A stretch of DNA of 41,087 nt from assembly GCA_018969405.1 (NCBI GenBank), contig JAGWYK010000015.1, forward strand, positions 1 to 41,087, written 5' to 3'. Both the position numbers and the translations under genes were made by a program. The notes below the pieces were generated by a model that made no database searches, was not told where the DNA came from, and saw only the letters and a program-made list of their open reading frames with translations. Position 1 is the first letter of the stretch, and each line of letters starts with the position of its first letter. Shown piece by piece: positions 17,442 through 27,149 of the stretch. The DNA comes from Acidobacteriota bacterium (lineage in GTDB: Bacteria; Actinomycetota; Acidimicrobiia; Acidimicrobiales; Acidimicrobilacustridaceae).

Positions 17442-17852
17442 ATGGCTCAGAAGCGCACCCGCGGCAGACTCACCTCATCGGCCGCGTCCCCCTCCTCGTC
17501 CGCGGCGGCGAAGAAGGACCCGGCGGTCGACCCGGCGTTCATCGCTGAATGGAACGCCCTCGACAAGCCCACGCGTCGACAGATACGCCGGCTGGTGCGC
17601 ATCGGTCGGCAGCAGGAGAACGCGCAGGATGCCCGGTTGGCGGTGAGCTTCGCCGCATATCAGCGCAGTCGCCCCTGGTACCGCTTCTTCTGGTTCTGGA
17701 TGATCCCGTTGTTCGTCGCCGGTGTCATCGCCGGCTTCGCCCTGCATCCGATCATCATCGGCATCGTGCTCGCGGTGTGCGGCAACGCGGTGCTCGTGCG
17801 TCGTGGATTCTCGAAGGCTGACTGGCTCAACGAGCCACTGCTCGGGGACTGA
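17442..17852 (+). CDS. Small membrane protein of unknown function
   Basis: 136 residues if the ATG at 17442 is used. The protein has a basic, Ser/Ala-rich N-terminus, a charged central part with TRRQIRRLVRIGRQQENAQDARLAV (a likely amphipathic helix), and two hydrophobic helices (about 84-103 and 106-120) before WLNEPLLGD. I do not recognise the family. An upstream in-frame ATG at 17400 would add 14 residues, and neither start has a strong ribosome site. It lies between the amtB terminator and a second terminator, so it is probably its own transcription unit. Confidence 0.7.
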   Translation: MAQKRTRGRLTSSAASPSSSAAAKKDPAVDPAFIAEWNALDKPTRRQIRRLVRIGRQQENAQDARLAVSFAAYQRSRPWYRFFWFWMIPLFVAGVIAGFALHPIIIGIVLAVCGNAVLVRRGFSKADWLNEPLLGD

Positions 17853-17924
17853 CCAGGCCGGTCGCTGCGGCGGCATCCGTGCAGCGCAGCGCGATCTGGG
17901 CAATGCTTGTGACGCATGAATGGA

Positions 17925-17954
17925 GAAGGGGCCCGGCTTCGGCCGGACCCCTTC
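17925..17954. terminator. UUCG-capped hairpin between convergent genes
   Basis: A 13-position stem with one C-A mismatch (GAAGGGG-c-CCGGC, loop TTCG, right arm GCCGG-a-CCCCTTC). The C(UUCG)G cap makes it very stable. It sits between the small membrane gene and the convergent hppA and can serve both strands. Confidence 0.85.
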
Positions 17955-18036
17955 ATTCGTCCATGTGCTTCTGTGTGTGCTGCTGTGCGTGCTGATGTGA
18001 TCGGGTCGTGACCCCGACCGAGTGCCGATCGGTCGC

Positions 18037-20388
<2,352 letters not shown>

Positions 20389-20409
20389 CGGATCCGTCCT
20401 GTTCTGGGT

Positions 20410-20425
20410 CCCGGCGGGCGCCGGG
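20410..20425 (-). other. Short hairpin in the hppA leader
   Basis: CCCGGC, loop GGGC, GCCGGG, located 22 nt upstream of the hppA ATG. It would lie in the 5' leader if transcription starts near 20465. A regulatory role is unproven. Confidence 0.3.
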
Positions 20426-20438
20426 GATCTACGGGGAA

Positions 20439-20460
20439 GAACCCACCCCGAGGGGGGTTC
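20439..20460 (-). terminator. Hairpin between the propeller gene and hppA
   Basis: GAACCC/GGGTTC outer stem, one mismatch, then CC/GG with a short loop. It lies 65 nt past the propeller gene's stop, so it may terminate that transcript. It could also form in the hppA leader. Confidence 0.4.
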
Positions 20461-20471
20461 GGAAGCGCCGA

Positions 20472-20477
20472 ACAGTA
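20472..20477 (-). promoter_or_regulatory. Putative -10 of hppA
   Basis: TACTGT on the minus strand, about 85 nt before the hppA ATG. Its downstream context (TCGGCG) resembles that of the surface-protein -10. There is no clear -35 box. Confidence 0.3.
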
Positions 20478-20524
20478 GCCCGAGGGCCGGATCTGGTGCG
20501 AGATGGTGAGGGGCGGGGACCGGG

Positions 20525-22054
20525 CTACTGGTCGCCGATGGCGTAGAGCTGGCCGCCCCGGGTGGCCACGTAGATCCGGCCCTTCCAGACCGCCGGGGTG
20601 GCCTCGATGCAGCCGTTGAGCTTCACGGTCCACTTCAGCGGCGGATCGATCCGAGGGTCGCTCACGTCGTAGGCGTTGAGGTTGCCCTCGCAGTCGCCCT
20701 CGAGGAGGGTCTTGTCGACCACCACCGGGGACTGCCAGGTCTGGGATCCGAGGTCCTTCTCCCACAGCACGGCGCCGGTCATCTGGTCGACACCGAGCAG
20801 TCGACCGCCGTTGGTGGCGAAGTACACGACTCCGTCGCCCAGGGCCGGCGTGGCCCAGACCCCTGACTTGCCGCCGCCGGTCTGATCCTTGAGCGACCAC
20901 ACCAGCGGGTTGTCGGGCTTGGTCGGGTCGAGCTTCATCATCTGGCCGACCTGCTTGGAGCGATCGTTGTGACGCTCGAACTCGGAGCCCACGTAGAGCA
21001 TGCCCTGCTTGTCGATGGTGATCGTGGCGTCGGTGTCGTCACCGGTCCAGAAGCGGAACACCCGAGTGGGGGTGCGACCCTCCTTGAGGCCGGTGATGTC
21101 CCAGCCCTGGACCAGTCCCGAGGAGTTGGAGAAGTACACGGTGTTGCCCGAGATGGCCACGGAGTTCTCGATGGAGAACTGCCGGTCGCTGATGAGGTTC
21201 GAGAGTTCCTGGTCCCAGCCCGGGGTCTTGAACACCACCTGCGGGTTGACGGTGACCTTGCCGTCGGCGCCGTAGCCGCGGTTGAGCTTGATGATGTAGA
21301 ACCAACTGTTCTCGCCGCCCTCGAACAGGTAGTCGTCGATGACGAGGCCGGCGCCGTCCCAGTCGTCGTTCCAGACCTGCTGCACGCCGTCGTAGGCCGA
21401 AAGCTTCCAGAGCTCCACCGGGGCGGAGCCGCGATCGGTGGCGAGGATGCGGAAGTAGTTGTCCCGCGAGCCCTTGTAGCTGAGGGGATAGCCGTCGGGA
21501 TCGGTGGTCATCGATCCCTTGACCAGATCGCCCGTCTTGAACGGGGTGAGGATGCTCTCGCCCGTGATGCCGTCGATCCAGTGCATCGAGGCGTCGTAGC
21601 CACCGAAGGAGACCCAGGTGCGACCCTCGCGTTCGACCACGGTGGGCTGACCCGTCCAGCCGTCACCGCACCAGGTGGAGGTGCCGGAGCCGTCGGTGGA
21701 GTTCGAGCACATCCCGCCGTTCTTCGGATAGGTCCACAGCACCCGTGGGTTCTGTGGCATGCCCTGGCCGTACCAGGAGCGCGTGGGATTGCCCCGGAAG
21801 GTGAGCAGGCCCGGGACCTTGCCCCAGGGTTCACCCGAGGAGGCCGGATCGACCCAGCCGTCATAGGGCGGGCGGGTGGTCGTGGTGGTGCCGTTCTTGG
21901 CCGGCTTGGTCTCGGCGGGGCCACCGTCGGGAGCGGCGGTGGATGATGAGCCCCCGCCGAACAGCGACAGCGCCCCGAGGCCGACCAGGAGCACCGCCAC
22001 CGTGACCCCGAGGGCGATCAGCGGGGCTCTGCGGTTGGGCTTGGCGTGCTTCAT
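20525..22054 (-). CDS. Membrane-anchored PQQ-like beta-propeller protein
   Basis: A 509-residue protein with a basic N-terminus, one membrane anchor (about 11-32), a Thr/Pro-rich linker and a quinoprotein-like WD/PQQ repeat propeller. Repeating blades include GVWATPALGDGVVYFATNGGRLLGVDQMTGAVLWEKDLG-type strands. Late copies read SPVVVDKTLLEGDCEGNLNAYD and ATPAVWKGRIYVATRGGQLYAIGD. Two Cys pairs (near GGMCSNS/TWCGDG and GDCEGN/NGCIEA) may form disulfides outside the cell. True PQQ dehydrogenase ligands are not evident, so an enzyme role is doubtful; BamB-like scaffolding or ligand binding are options. GAGGGAG supports ATG 22054. It follows prfC by 31 nt, so co-transcription is likely. Confidence 0.8.
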   Translation of the reverse strand: MKHAKPNRRAPLIALGVTVAVLLVGLGALSLFGGGSSSTAAPDGGPAETKPAKNGTTTTTRPPYDGWVDPASSGEPWGKVPGLLTFRGNPTRSWYGQGMPQNPRVLWTYPKNGGMCSNSTDGSGTSTWCGDGWTGQPTVVEREGRTWVSFGGYDASMHWIDGITGESILTPFKTGDLVKGSMTTDPDGYPLSYKGSRDNYFRILATDRGSAPVELWKLSAYDGVQQVWNDDWDGAGLVIDDYLFEGGENSWFYIIKLNRGYGADGKVTVNPQVVFKTPGWDQELSNLISDRQFSIENSVAISGNTVYFSNSSGLVQGWDITGLKEGRTPTRVFRFWTGDDTDATITIDKQGMLYVGSEFERHNDRSKQVGQMMKLDPTKPDNPLVWSLKDQTGGGKSGVWATPALGDGVVYFATNGGRLLGVDQMTGAVLWEKDLGSQTWQSPVVVDKTLLEGDCEGNLNAYDVSDPRIDPPLKWTVKLNGCIEATPAVWKGRIYVATRGGQLYAIGDQ

Positions 22055-22085
22055 CGGTCTCCCTCGTGGCCCGGCCGCGGGTCCG

Positions 22086-23672
22086 TCAGCCGGCGCTGCC
22101 CTCGGCCACCAGTCGTTCGAGGACCAGTTCGGGGTTGTCGGCCTCGAGCCGCTCGAGCCAGTACTGGCTCTCGAACAACGCCATGACAGTACCGTCGGCC
22201 CGTTGCAGGATCCGGACACCCCGCATGCCCCGCATGGCGGCCGCACTGGTGGCGTCGGTGCGGCGGGCCACCCGGTAGCTGGTGGGGGAGAGCTCCACCG
22301 GAGCACCGAACTCGTTCTCGAGTCGGTACACCGCCACGTCGAACTGCATGGGTCCGACCGCGGCGAGCACCGGCGCCTGATCGCCCTGGTCGGGGTCGCG
22401 CAGCACCTGCACCACCCCCTCCTCGTCGAGCTGGGCGATGCCGCGTCGGAACTGCTTGAACCGACCGGTGTCACGCACCCGGGCCACCGAGAAGTGCTCG
22501 GGGGCGAAGCTGGGGATGGCCGGGAACTCGACCGGTTCGTCCAGCCACAGGGTGTCGCCGACGCGTACCTCGGTGGCGTTCACCAGACCGATGACATCGC
22601 CGGGGAAGGCCTCGTCGATGGTCTCGCGCTCGGAGCCGAACACCTGATGGGCGTACTTGGTGGCGAAGGGTTTGCCGGTGGCGCCGTGGGTGATGACCAT
22701 GCCGCGCTCGAAGCGACCGGAGCACACCCGAAGGAACGCGATCCGGTCGCGATGCGAGGGATCCATGTTGGCCTGCACCTTGAACACGAAGCCGGAGAAC
22801 GGGGCGTCGAGGGGGCGGACTGTGCCGTCCACATCGGAGCGGGGGCTGGGTCCGGGCACCAGATCGATCACGGCGTCGAGCAGTTTGCGCACACCGAAGT
22901 TGGTGAGCGCCGATCCGAAGAACGCCGGGGTGGACTGGGCGCCGAGGAACAGTTCGAGGTCGAGATCGGCACCGACCTCCTCGAGCAGGGAGATCTCGTC
23001 GCGGGCGGCGCTCCAGGCCTCGCCCTCGTCGATGGCGGCCTGCTCGGGGGTGACGATCTCCTCGGGGGCCTCGGTGGCACCGCGGGCGACACGGGTGAAG
23101 CGGGTGAACAGACCGTCGCGGCGATCGATCACACCCCGGAAGTCCCCGGCGATGCCGACCGGCCAGGTGACCGGGGTGACAACGAGTCCGATCTGCTTCT
23201 CGATCTCGTCGATGAGTTCGAGGGCGTCGCGTCCCGGGCGATCCCATTTGTTGATGAAGGTGAGCAGCGGCAGTTCGCGCTGGCGGCAGACGTCGAACAG
23301 TTTGAGGGTCTGGGGTTCGATGCCCTTGGCGGCGTCGAGCACCATCACCGCGGCATCGGCGGCGGCCAGCACCCGGTAGGTGTCCTCGGAGAAGTCACGG
23401 TGGCCCGGGGTGTCGAGCAGGTTGACCACGCAGTCGCGATAGGGGAACTGCAGCACCGTGGAGGTGATGGAGATGCCGCGCTGCTGTTCGAGCGCCATCC
23501 AGTCCGAGGTGGCCGAACGCCGACCCGAGCGGGCCTTGACGGCGCCGGCCTCGTTGGTGAGGGCCCCGCCGTAGAGCAGGAACTTCTCGGTGAGGGTGGT
23601 CTTGCCGGCATCGGGATGGCTGATGATGGCGAAGGTGCGTCGACGCGCGGCTTCGGCAGCGGGGGAGGCCAT
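22086..23672 (-). CDS. prfC: Peptide chain release factor 3
   Basis: A 528-residue translational GTPase, matching the usual RF3 length (E. coli 529). RF3 recycles RF1/RF2 from the ribosome after peptide release. G1 is HPDAGKTT (19-26), the switch region contains QQRGISITST, G3 is DTPGHRDFSEDTYR and G4 is NKWDRPGRD. The C-terminal half carries the RF3-specific GPMQFDVAVYRLENEFGAPV and FESQYWLERLE, which separate it from EF-G. The ATG at 23672 has TACCCT ending 6 nt upstream and no Shine-Dalgarno, so it can be transcribed leaderless from within the end of the fur gene region. Confidence 0.97.
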   Translation of the reverse strand: MASPAAEAARRRTFAIISHPDAGKTTLTEKFLLYGGALTNEAGAVKARSGRRSATSDWMALEQQRGISITSTVLQFPYRDCVVNLLDTPGHRDFSEDTYRVLAAADAAVMVLDAAKGIEPQTLKLFDVCRQRELPLLTFINKWDRPGRDALELIDEIEKQIGLVVTPVTWPVGIAGDFRGVIDRRDGLFTRFTRVARGATEAPEEIVTPEQAAIDEGEAWSAARDEISLLEEVGADLDLELFLGAQSTPAFFGSALTNFGVRKLLDAVIDLVPGPSPRSDVDGTVRPLDAPFSGFVFKVQANMDPSHRDRIAFLRVCSGRFERGMVITHGATGKPFATKYAHQVFGSERETIDEAFPGDVIGLVNATEVRVGDTLWLDEPVEFPAIPSFAPEHFSVARVRDTGRFKQFRRGIAQLDEEGVVQVLRDPDQGDQAPVLAAVGPMQFDVAVYRLENEFGAPVELSPTSYRVARRTDATSAAAMRGMRGVRILQRADGTVMALFESQYWLERLEADNPELVLERLVAEGSAG

Positions 23673-23678
23673 CGGTCG

Positions 23679-23684
23679 AGGGTA
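23679..23684 (-). promoter_or_regulatory. -10 element of leaderless prfC
   Basis: TACCCT on the minus strand, 6 nt before ATG 23672 and only 4 nt past the fur stop codon. Confidence 0.55.
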
Positions 23685-23688
23685 CCGG

Positions 23689-24147
23689 TCAGTGCCGGTT
23701 CGGGGTGCAGGCGGCGCAGGTGCCGACGAGATCGATGCGGTGATGGGCCACCACGAAGCCGTGGGTGGTGGCCACCGCGTCGGCGAAGGCGTGCACACCG
23801 CGTTCGAGCTCCGGCGGGGCGTCGACGTCGAGCACCGAGCCGCAGGTGTCACAGATGACGTGATGGTGATGGCCGGTGAGGTCCTCGGCGAGTTCGTAGC
23901 GGGCGGTGTCGTCGGAGGTGACGAGGCGATGCACGACCCCGGCCTCCTCGAGGATGGCGAGATTGCGATAGGCGGAGCTCTGCGCCATGCCCTCGCTGCG
24001 TTCGAGCAGCTCACCCATCGACAGGGGGCGATCGGAGTCGCCGAGGGCACCGACCAGGGCGCGTCGATTGGCCGTGTAGCGCTGGCCGTCGCGGCGCAGA
24101 CGTTCATCGGCGGTGCGGTGGAGTTCGCCGAGTCGGTCATCGATCAC
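23689..24147 (-). CDS. Fur-family metalloregulator
   Basis: A 152-residue repressor of the Fur/Zur/PerR family. The N-terminal winged helix contains the recognition segment SSAYRNLAILEEAGVV (58-73). The metal and dimer domain has a four-His run (93-96) and two CxxC pairs, Cys99/Cys102 (CDTC) and Cys144/Cys147 (CAAC), the structural zinc site. Which metal or peroxide it senses cannot be told; the gene neighbours (prfC, a hydrolase) give no hint. The GTG start at 24147 is chosen because TACACT ends 7 nt upstream and the family N-terminus fits. An open frame continues upstream but lies in the divergent promoter and hydrolase gene. Confidence 0.9.
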   Translation of the reverse strand: MIDDRLGELHRTADERLRRDGQRYTANRRALVGALGDSDRPLSMGELLERSEGMAQSSAYRNLAILEEAGVVHRLVTSDDTARYELAEDLTGHHHHVICDTCGSVLDVDAPPELERGVHAFADAVATTHGFVVAHHRIDLVGTCAACTPNRH

Positions 24148-24154
24148 GACGTCG

Positions 24155-24160
24155 AGTGTA
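24155..24160 (-). promoter_or_regulatory. -10 element of the leaderless fur-family gene
   Basis: TACACT on the minus strand, 7 nt before GTG 24147. It is separated by 19 nt from the divergent -10 of the hydrolase gene. Confidence 0.55.
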
Positions 24161-24179
24161 GGCGTGGTCGGTCGGCGCC

Positions 24180-24185
24180 TAGGCT
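24180..24185 (+). promoter_or_regulatory. -10 element of the leaderless hydrolase gene
   Basis: TAGGCT, 8 nt before the GTG at 24194. No ribosome-binding site lies between. Confidence 0.55.
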
Positions 24186-24193
24186 GGCGCACC

Positions 24194-25120
24194 GTGCCGG
24201 ACAACGACCAGACGCGCTCCTTCCCCGGCGCACGTCCCCCCGATCGCACCGGATGGGTGAACAGCAGCGGGCTGCGGTTGGCGCTCAACGAGTGGGGCGA
24301 TCCCGATGCCCCGCTCATCGCCATGGTCCACGGCGGATTCGACTTCTCCCGCACCTTCGACGTGTTCGCCCCGATGCTCGCCGAGGCCGGCTGGAGAGTG
24401 GCGGCCTGGGATGCCCGCGGTCATGGCGATTCCGATCGGGCGCATCTCTACAGCTGGGGTGCCGATGTGCGGGACCATCTCGCCGCCATCACCGCACTGA
24501 GTGCCGAGCCCATCGTGCTGCTCGGGCACTCCAAGGGCGGCGGTCAGCTGCTCGATCTGCTCGACGCCCGACCCGGTCTGGCCCGGGCCTTGATCAATCT
24601 CGACGGCATGCCCTCGCAGTTCTCGGCGCCCGACATCAACGATCGCGAGCGGCGCCGGATGCGGCGGGCCGATGTGGCGGCTGCGCTCGATCGTCGGCTC
24701 CGGCGCAACGAACTGGCTCGGCGTCCCGACACCATCGAGGGTCTCGCCGGTCGTCGGGCGCCGATGAACCCGCGCCTGTCGCGCCAGTGGCTCGAGTATC
24801 TCGTCACCGTCGGTGCCCGCCAGGACGAGGACGGCTGGCGCTGGAAGATCGATCCCGTGCTGCATCTCGGTGGCTTCGGTCCCTGGCGGCCGCAGTGGTC
24901 GATGGACCATCTCGCCGCGCTCGATCTGCCGTTCCTCGGGGTGCTCAGCGGTGTGCAGGACGACCCGATGGGTTGGAAGAGTCGCCGCGGCGACATCGAG
25001 CCCTACCTCCCCCCCGGTGGGCAGCTCGAGTTCTTCGACGACATCGGACATTTCCTGCACATCGAGCAGCCGAGGTTCATCGCCGATCTCGTGCTCGACT
25101 TCCTGGGTCGTCTGCCATGA
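24194..25120 (+). CDS. Alpha/beta-hydrolase
   Basis: A 308-residue alpha/beta-hydrolase with a complete triad: oxyanion strand MVHGGFDFSRTF (44-55), nucleophile Ser113 in GHSKGGG, a probable acid in LSGVQDDPMGW, and the base His in IGHFLHIEQP near the C-terminus. The AWDARGHGDSD segment is typical of esterase/epoxide-hydrolase relatives. The Ser nucleophile makes it an esterase, lipase or acyl hydrolase rather than a dehalogenase; the substrate is unknown. The GTG start is supported by the leaderless-type TAGGCT. The longer open frame upstream overlaps the divergent fur gene. Its stop overlaps the ATG of a second hydrolase-fold gene (ATGA). Confidence 0.88.
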   Translation: MPDNDQTRSFPGARPPDRTGWVNSSGLRLALNEWGDPDAPLIAMVHGGFDFSRTFDVFAPMLAEAGWRVAAWDARGHGDSDRAHLYSWGADVRDHLAAITALSAEPIVLLGHSKGGGQLLDLLDARPGLARALINLDGMPSQFSAPDINDRERRRMRRADVAAALDRRLRRNELARRPDTIEGLAGRRAPMNPRLSRQWLEYLVTVGARQDEDGWRWKIDPVLHLGGFGPWRPQWSMDHLAALDLPFLGVLSGVQDDPMGWKSRRGDIEPYLPPGGQLEFFDDIGHFLHIEQPRFIADLVLDFLGRLP

Positions 25121-25791
25121 CTCGTCGCACCGAGTTCCTCCGCAACGGATCGCTGCGTCTGGCGCTGCACACCCTCGCCGAGGGTGATGGCCACACCCAT
25201 CCGCTGCTGCTGCTGCACGGTCTCGGTGAGCAGTCGCCGGCGGCCCGGCCGCACTGGACCGAGGTCTGGCCCGGCCCGGTGCTCGCCCTCGACCTCACCG
25301 GTCACGGGCTCTCCGATGTTCCGCTCGGCGGCGGCTACATGCCCGAGACCCTCATGGCTGATGTCGACGCCGTGCTCGCCGATCGGGGACCGGTCACCAT
25401 CGTGGGCCGAGGTCTCGGCGCCTGGATCGCACTGCTCATCAGCGGCGCCCGCACCGCATCGGTGCGCGGGGCCGTGCTGGCCGACGGTTCCGGTCTCGCC
25501 GGTGGCGGTCCCCATCCGCCGGCCGCCTTCGTCACGCTGCTCGACCCCGATGGGTCGACCCCCGATCCCTATGCGCTGGTCGAACTCAGCCGCGATGTCC
25601 GTCCTCCGGACTACGCCCTCGACTACCTGCGCTTCGCCCTCGAGGAGTCCGACCTCGAGACCCCGATCATCGTCGCCGCCCGCATCCGACCCGAGTGGCT
25701 CGCCGCCGTCGCCGCCGATGTCGGTGTGATCGAGGCTCCCCTCACCGAGGCCATCGCCGCGTTCATCGATCCGGTGCGCACCTCCCGCTGA
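25117..25791 (+). CDS. Alpha/beta-hydrolase-fold protein without the catalytic Ser (likely pseudoenzyme)
   Basis: A 224-residue alpha/beta-hydrolase fold: LLLLHGLGEQSPAA (30-43) for the oxyanion loop and ALDLTGHGLSD for strand 4. The elbow, however, reads VGRGLGAW, with Gly99 at the nucleophile position (codon GGT), and no His base is seen near the C-terminus, which ends FIDPVRTSR. It is shorter than its neighbour and has a small lid. The 4-nt overlap with the intact hydrolase gene suggests coupled translation, perhaps as a regulatory or structural partner. Alternatives are catalysis by other residues or simple decay, although the reading frame is clean. Confidence 0.82.
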   Translation: MTRRTEFLRNGSLRLALHTLAEGDGHTHPLLLLHGLGEQSPAARPHWTEVWPGPVLALDLTGHGLSDVPLGGGYMPETLMADVDAVLADRGPVTIVGRGLGAWIALLISGARTASVRGAVLADGSGLAGGGPHPPAAFVTLLDPDGSTPDPYALVELSRDVRPPDYALDYLRFALEESDLETPIIVAARIRPEWLAAVAADVGVIEAPLTEAIAAFIDPVRTSR

Positions 25792-25854
25792 GCCGTCGCC
25801 CCAGCAGGCAGCCCGTCCGCCACCACTCCGGCTGCGCGCCGACGACGGGTCGGC

Positions 25855-26919
25855 TCAGAGATCGCGGTCGCTCACGTAGTGGGCGAGGTCGCGCAGCGCC
25901 GCGATGGCCGCATGGTCGAAGGCGATCCCGTCGAGGGCCTCGATGGCGCTGGTGGTGAGCGCCGCGATGTCGTCCTCGATGTGCTGGCGTGCCCCGGTGT
26001 CGATCAGCAGCTGCTGGATGGCGCTGATCTCGTCGACGGAGAGATCGACGGCACCCACCCGGTCGAGGAGCGGGCGCTGCTGGGCCGACGCCTCGGCCCG
26101 AGCGATGGCCAGCAGCGGCGTGGGCTTGCCCTCGCGCAGATCGTCGCCGACCGGCTTGCCGGTGCGGGCCTCATCGCCGAAGGCCCCGAGGATGTCGTCG
26201 CGGAGCTGGAACGCCTCGCCCAGCGGCGAGCCGTAGGCCGACAGCTGCTCGCGGAACTCTTGGAGGCGATCGACGAGCGCCGCACCGATGTGGAGGGGAC
26301 GCTCGATGGTGTACTTGCCCGACTTGTAATGGGCGATGCGTCGGGAGGTGGCGAGGTCGGTGCCGCCCCGCGCCGCGCCGAGCACGTCGAGGTACTGCCC
26401 GATGTTGACCTCGATCTTGAGCTGGCTCCAGGCCTCGAAGGCGGTGGATGGCGCGCCGACCATGAGGCGATCGGCGAACACCTCGGCGAGATCGCCGATG
26501 AGGATGGCCACGCCCTCGCCGAACCGGCGGGCCTCGCCGTTCCAGCTGCCCTCCTGATGGGCGGCGGCGAACCGGGTGTGGATGGTGGCGGCTCGACGGC
26601 GGGTGTCGCTGCCGTCCATGACGTCATCGTGGATGAGGGCGAAGGCGTGGAGCAGTTCGAGGGCGGCACCGGCGTCGATCACCGCTGCGTCCTCGGGTGG
26701 ACCGCCGGCCCCGATGAACGCCCAGTGGCAGAACGCCGGTCGGAGCCGCTTGCCGCCCCCGAGGATGAACTCGGCCAGCGCCTGCAGCGGTTCGGTGAGA
26801 TCGGCGTCGATCGCCGACCAGTGCCGGATCTCCTCGTCGAGGAGCGAGCGGACCCGGTCCTCGACCGGACCGGCCACCACGGTGAGGGCGGTGGGCGGTG
26901 CGCTCGCCGACGGACTCAC
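25855..26919 (-). CDS. Polyprenyl (farnesyl/geranylgeranyl) diphosphate synthase
   Basis: A 354-residue trans-prenyltransferase that condenses isopentenyl diphosphate with an allylic diphosphate. GGGKRLRPAF (54-63) binds the diphosphate. The first Asp-rich motif is DDVMD (98-102) followed by GSDTRRR. The second is RDDILGAFGD (about 245), and Lys/Thr ligands are in HYKSGKYTIERP. Product length is set by residues before the first motif (LLHAFALIHDD) and is probably C15-C20; this cannot be fixed by eye. The GTG start overlaps the xseB stop (GTGA). The xseB-prenyl synthase linkage is common in bacteria. Confidence 0.9.
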   Translation of the reverse strand: MSPSASAPPTALTVVAGPVEDRVRSLLDEEIRHWSAIDADLTEPLQALAEFILGGGKRLRPAFCHWAFIGAGGPPEDAAVIDAGAALELLHAFALIHDDVMDGSDTRRRAATIHTRFAAAHQEGSWNGEARRFGEGVAILIGDLAEVFADRLMVGAPSTAFEAWSQLKIEVNIGQYLDVLGAARGGTDLATSRRIAHYKSGKYTIERPLHIGAALVDRLQEFREQLSAYGSPLGEAFQLRDDILGAFGDEARTGKPVGDDLREGKPTPLLAIARAEASAQQRPLLDRVGAVDLSVDEISAIQQLLIDTGARQHIEDDIAALTTSAIEALDGIAFDHAAIAALRDLAHYVSDRDL

Positions 26920-27149
26920 GTCGCCTCGTCGTCGAGCAGTTCGAGATCGGCCACGATGCGGGTGATCTCGGTCTGCGCCGCGCCCAGTCGGCCCCGGCAG
27001 ATCTCGATCAGATCGGCGGCCCGCTTGACCTGGGTGGCCAGTCGGTCGACGTCGACGTCGTCACTCTCGATCTCGATGAGGATCTCCTCGAGCTCGGCGA
27101 CCGCATCGGCGTACCCGATCTCGGTGGGGTCGTTCTTCTTGGTGGCCAT
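26916..27149 (-). CDS. xseB: Exodeoxyribonuclease VII small subunit
   Basis: A 77-residue, mostly helical acidic protein matching XseB: YADAVAELEEILIEIESDDVDVDRLATQVKRAADLIEICRGRL. Several small subunits bind each XseA and are needed for single-strand DNA degradation. The ATG overlaps the xseA stop by one base (TGATG), and its own stop overlaps the prenyl synthase start, giving a compact three-gene operon. Confidence 0.95.
   Translation of the reverse strand: MATKKNDPTEIGYADAVAELEEILIEIESDDVDVDRLATQVKRAADLIEICRGRLGAAQTEITRIVADLELLDDEAT

Noticed and set aside
21876-23858. 660-codon plus-strand open frame
   Set aside because: It is antisense to prfC and the propeller gene, which have unmistakable family motifs on the minus strand.
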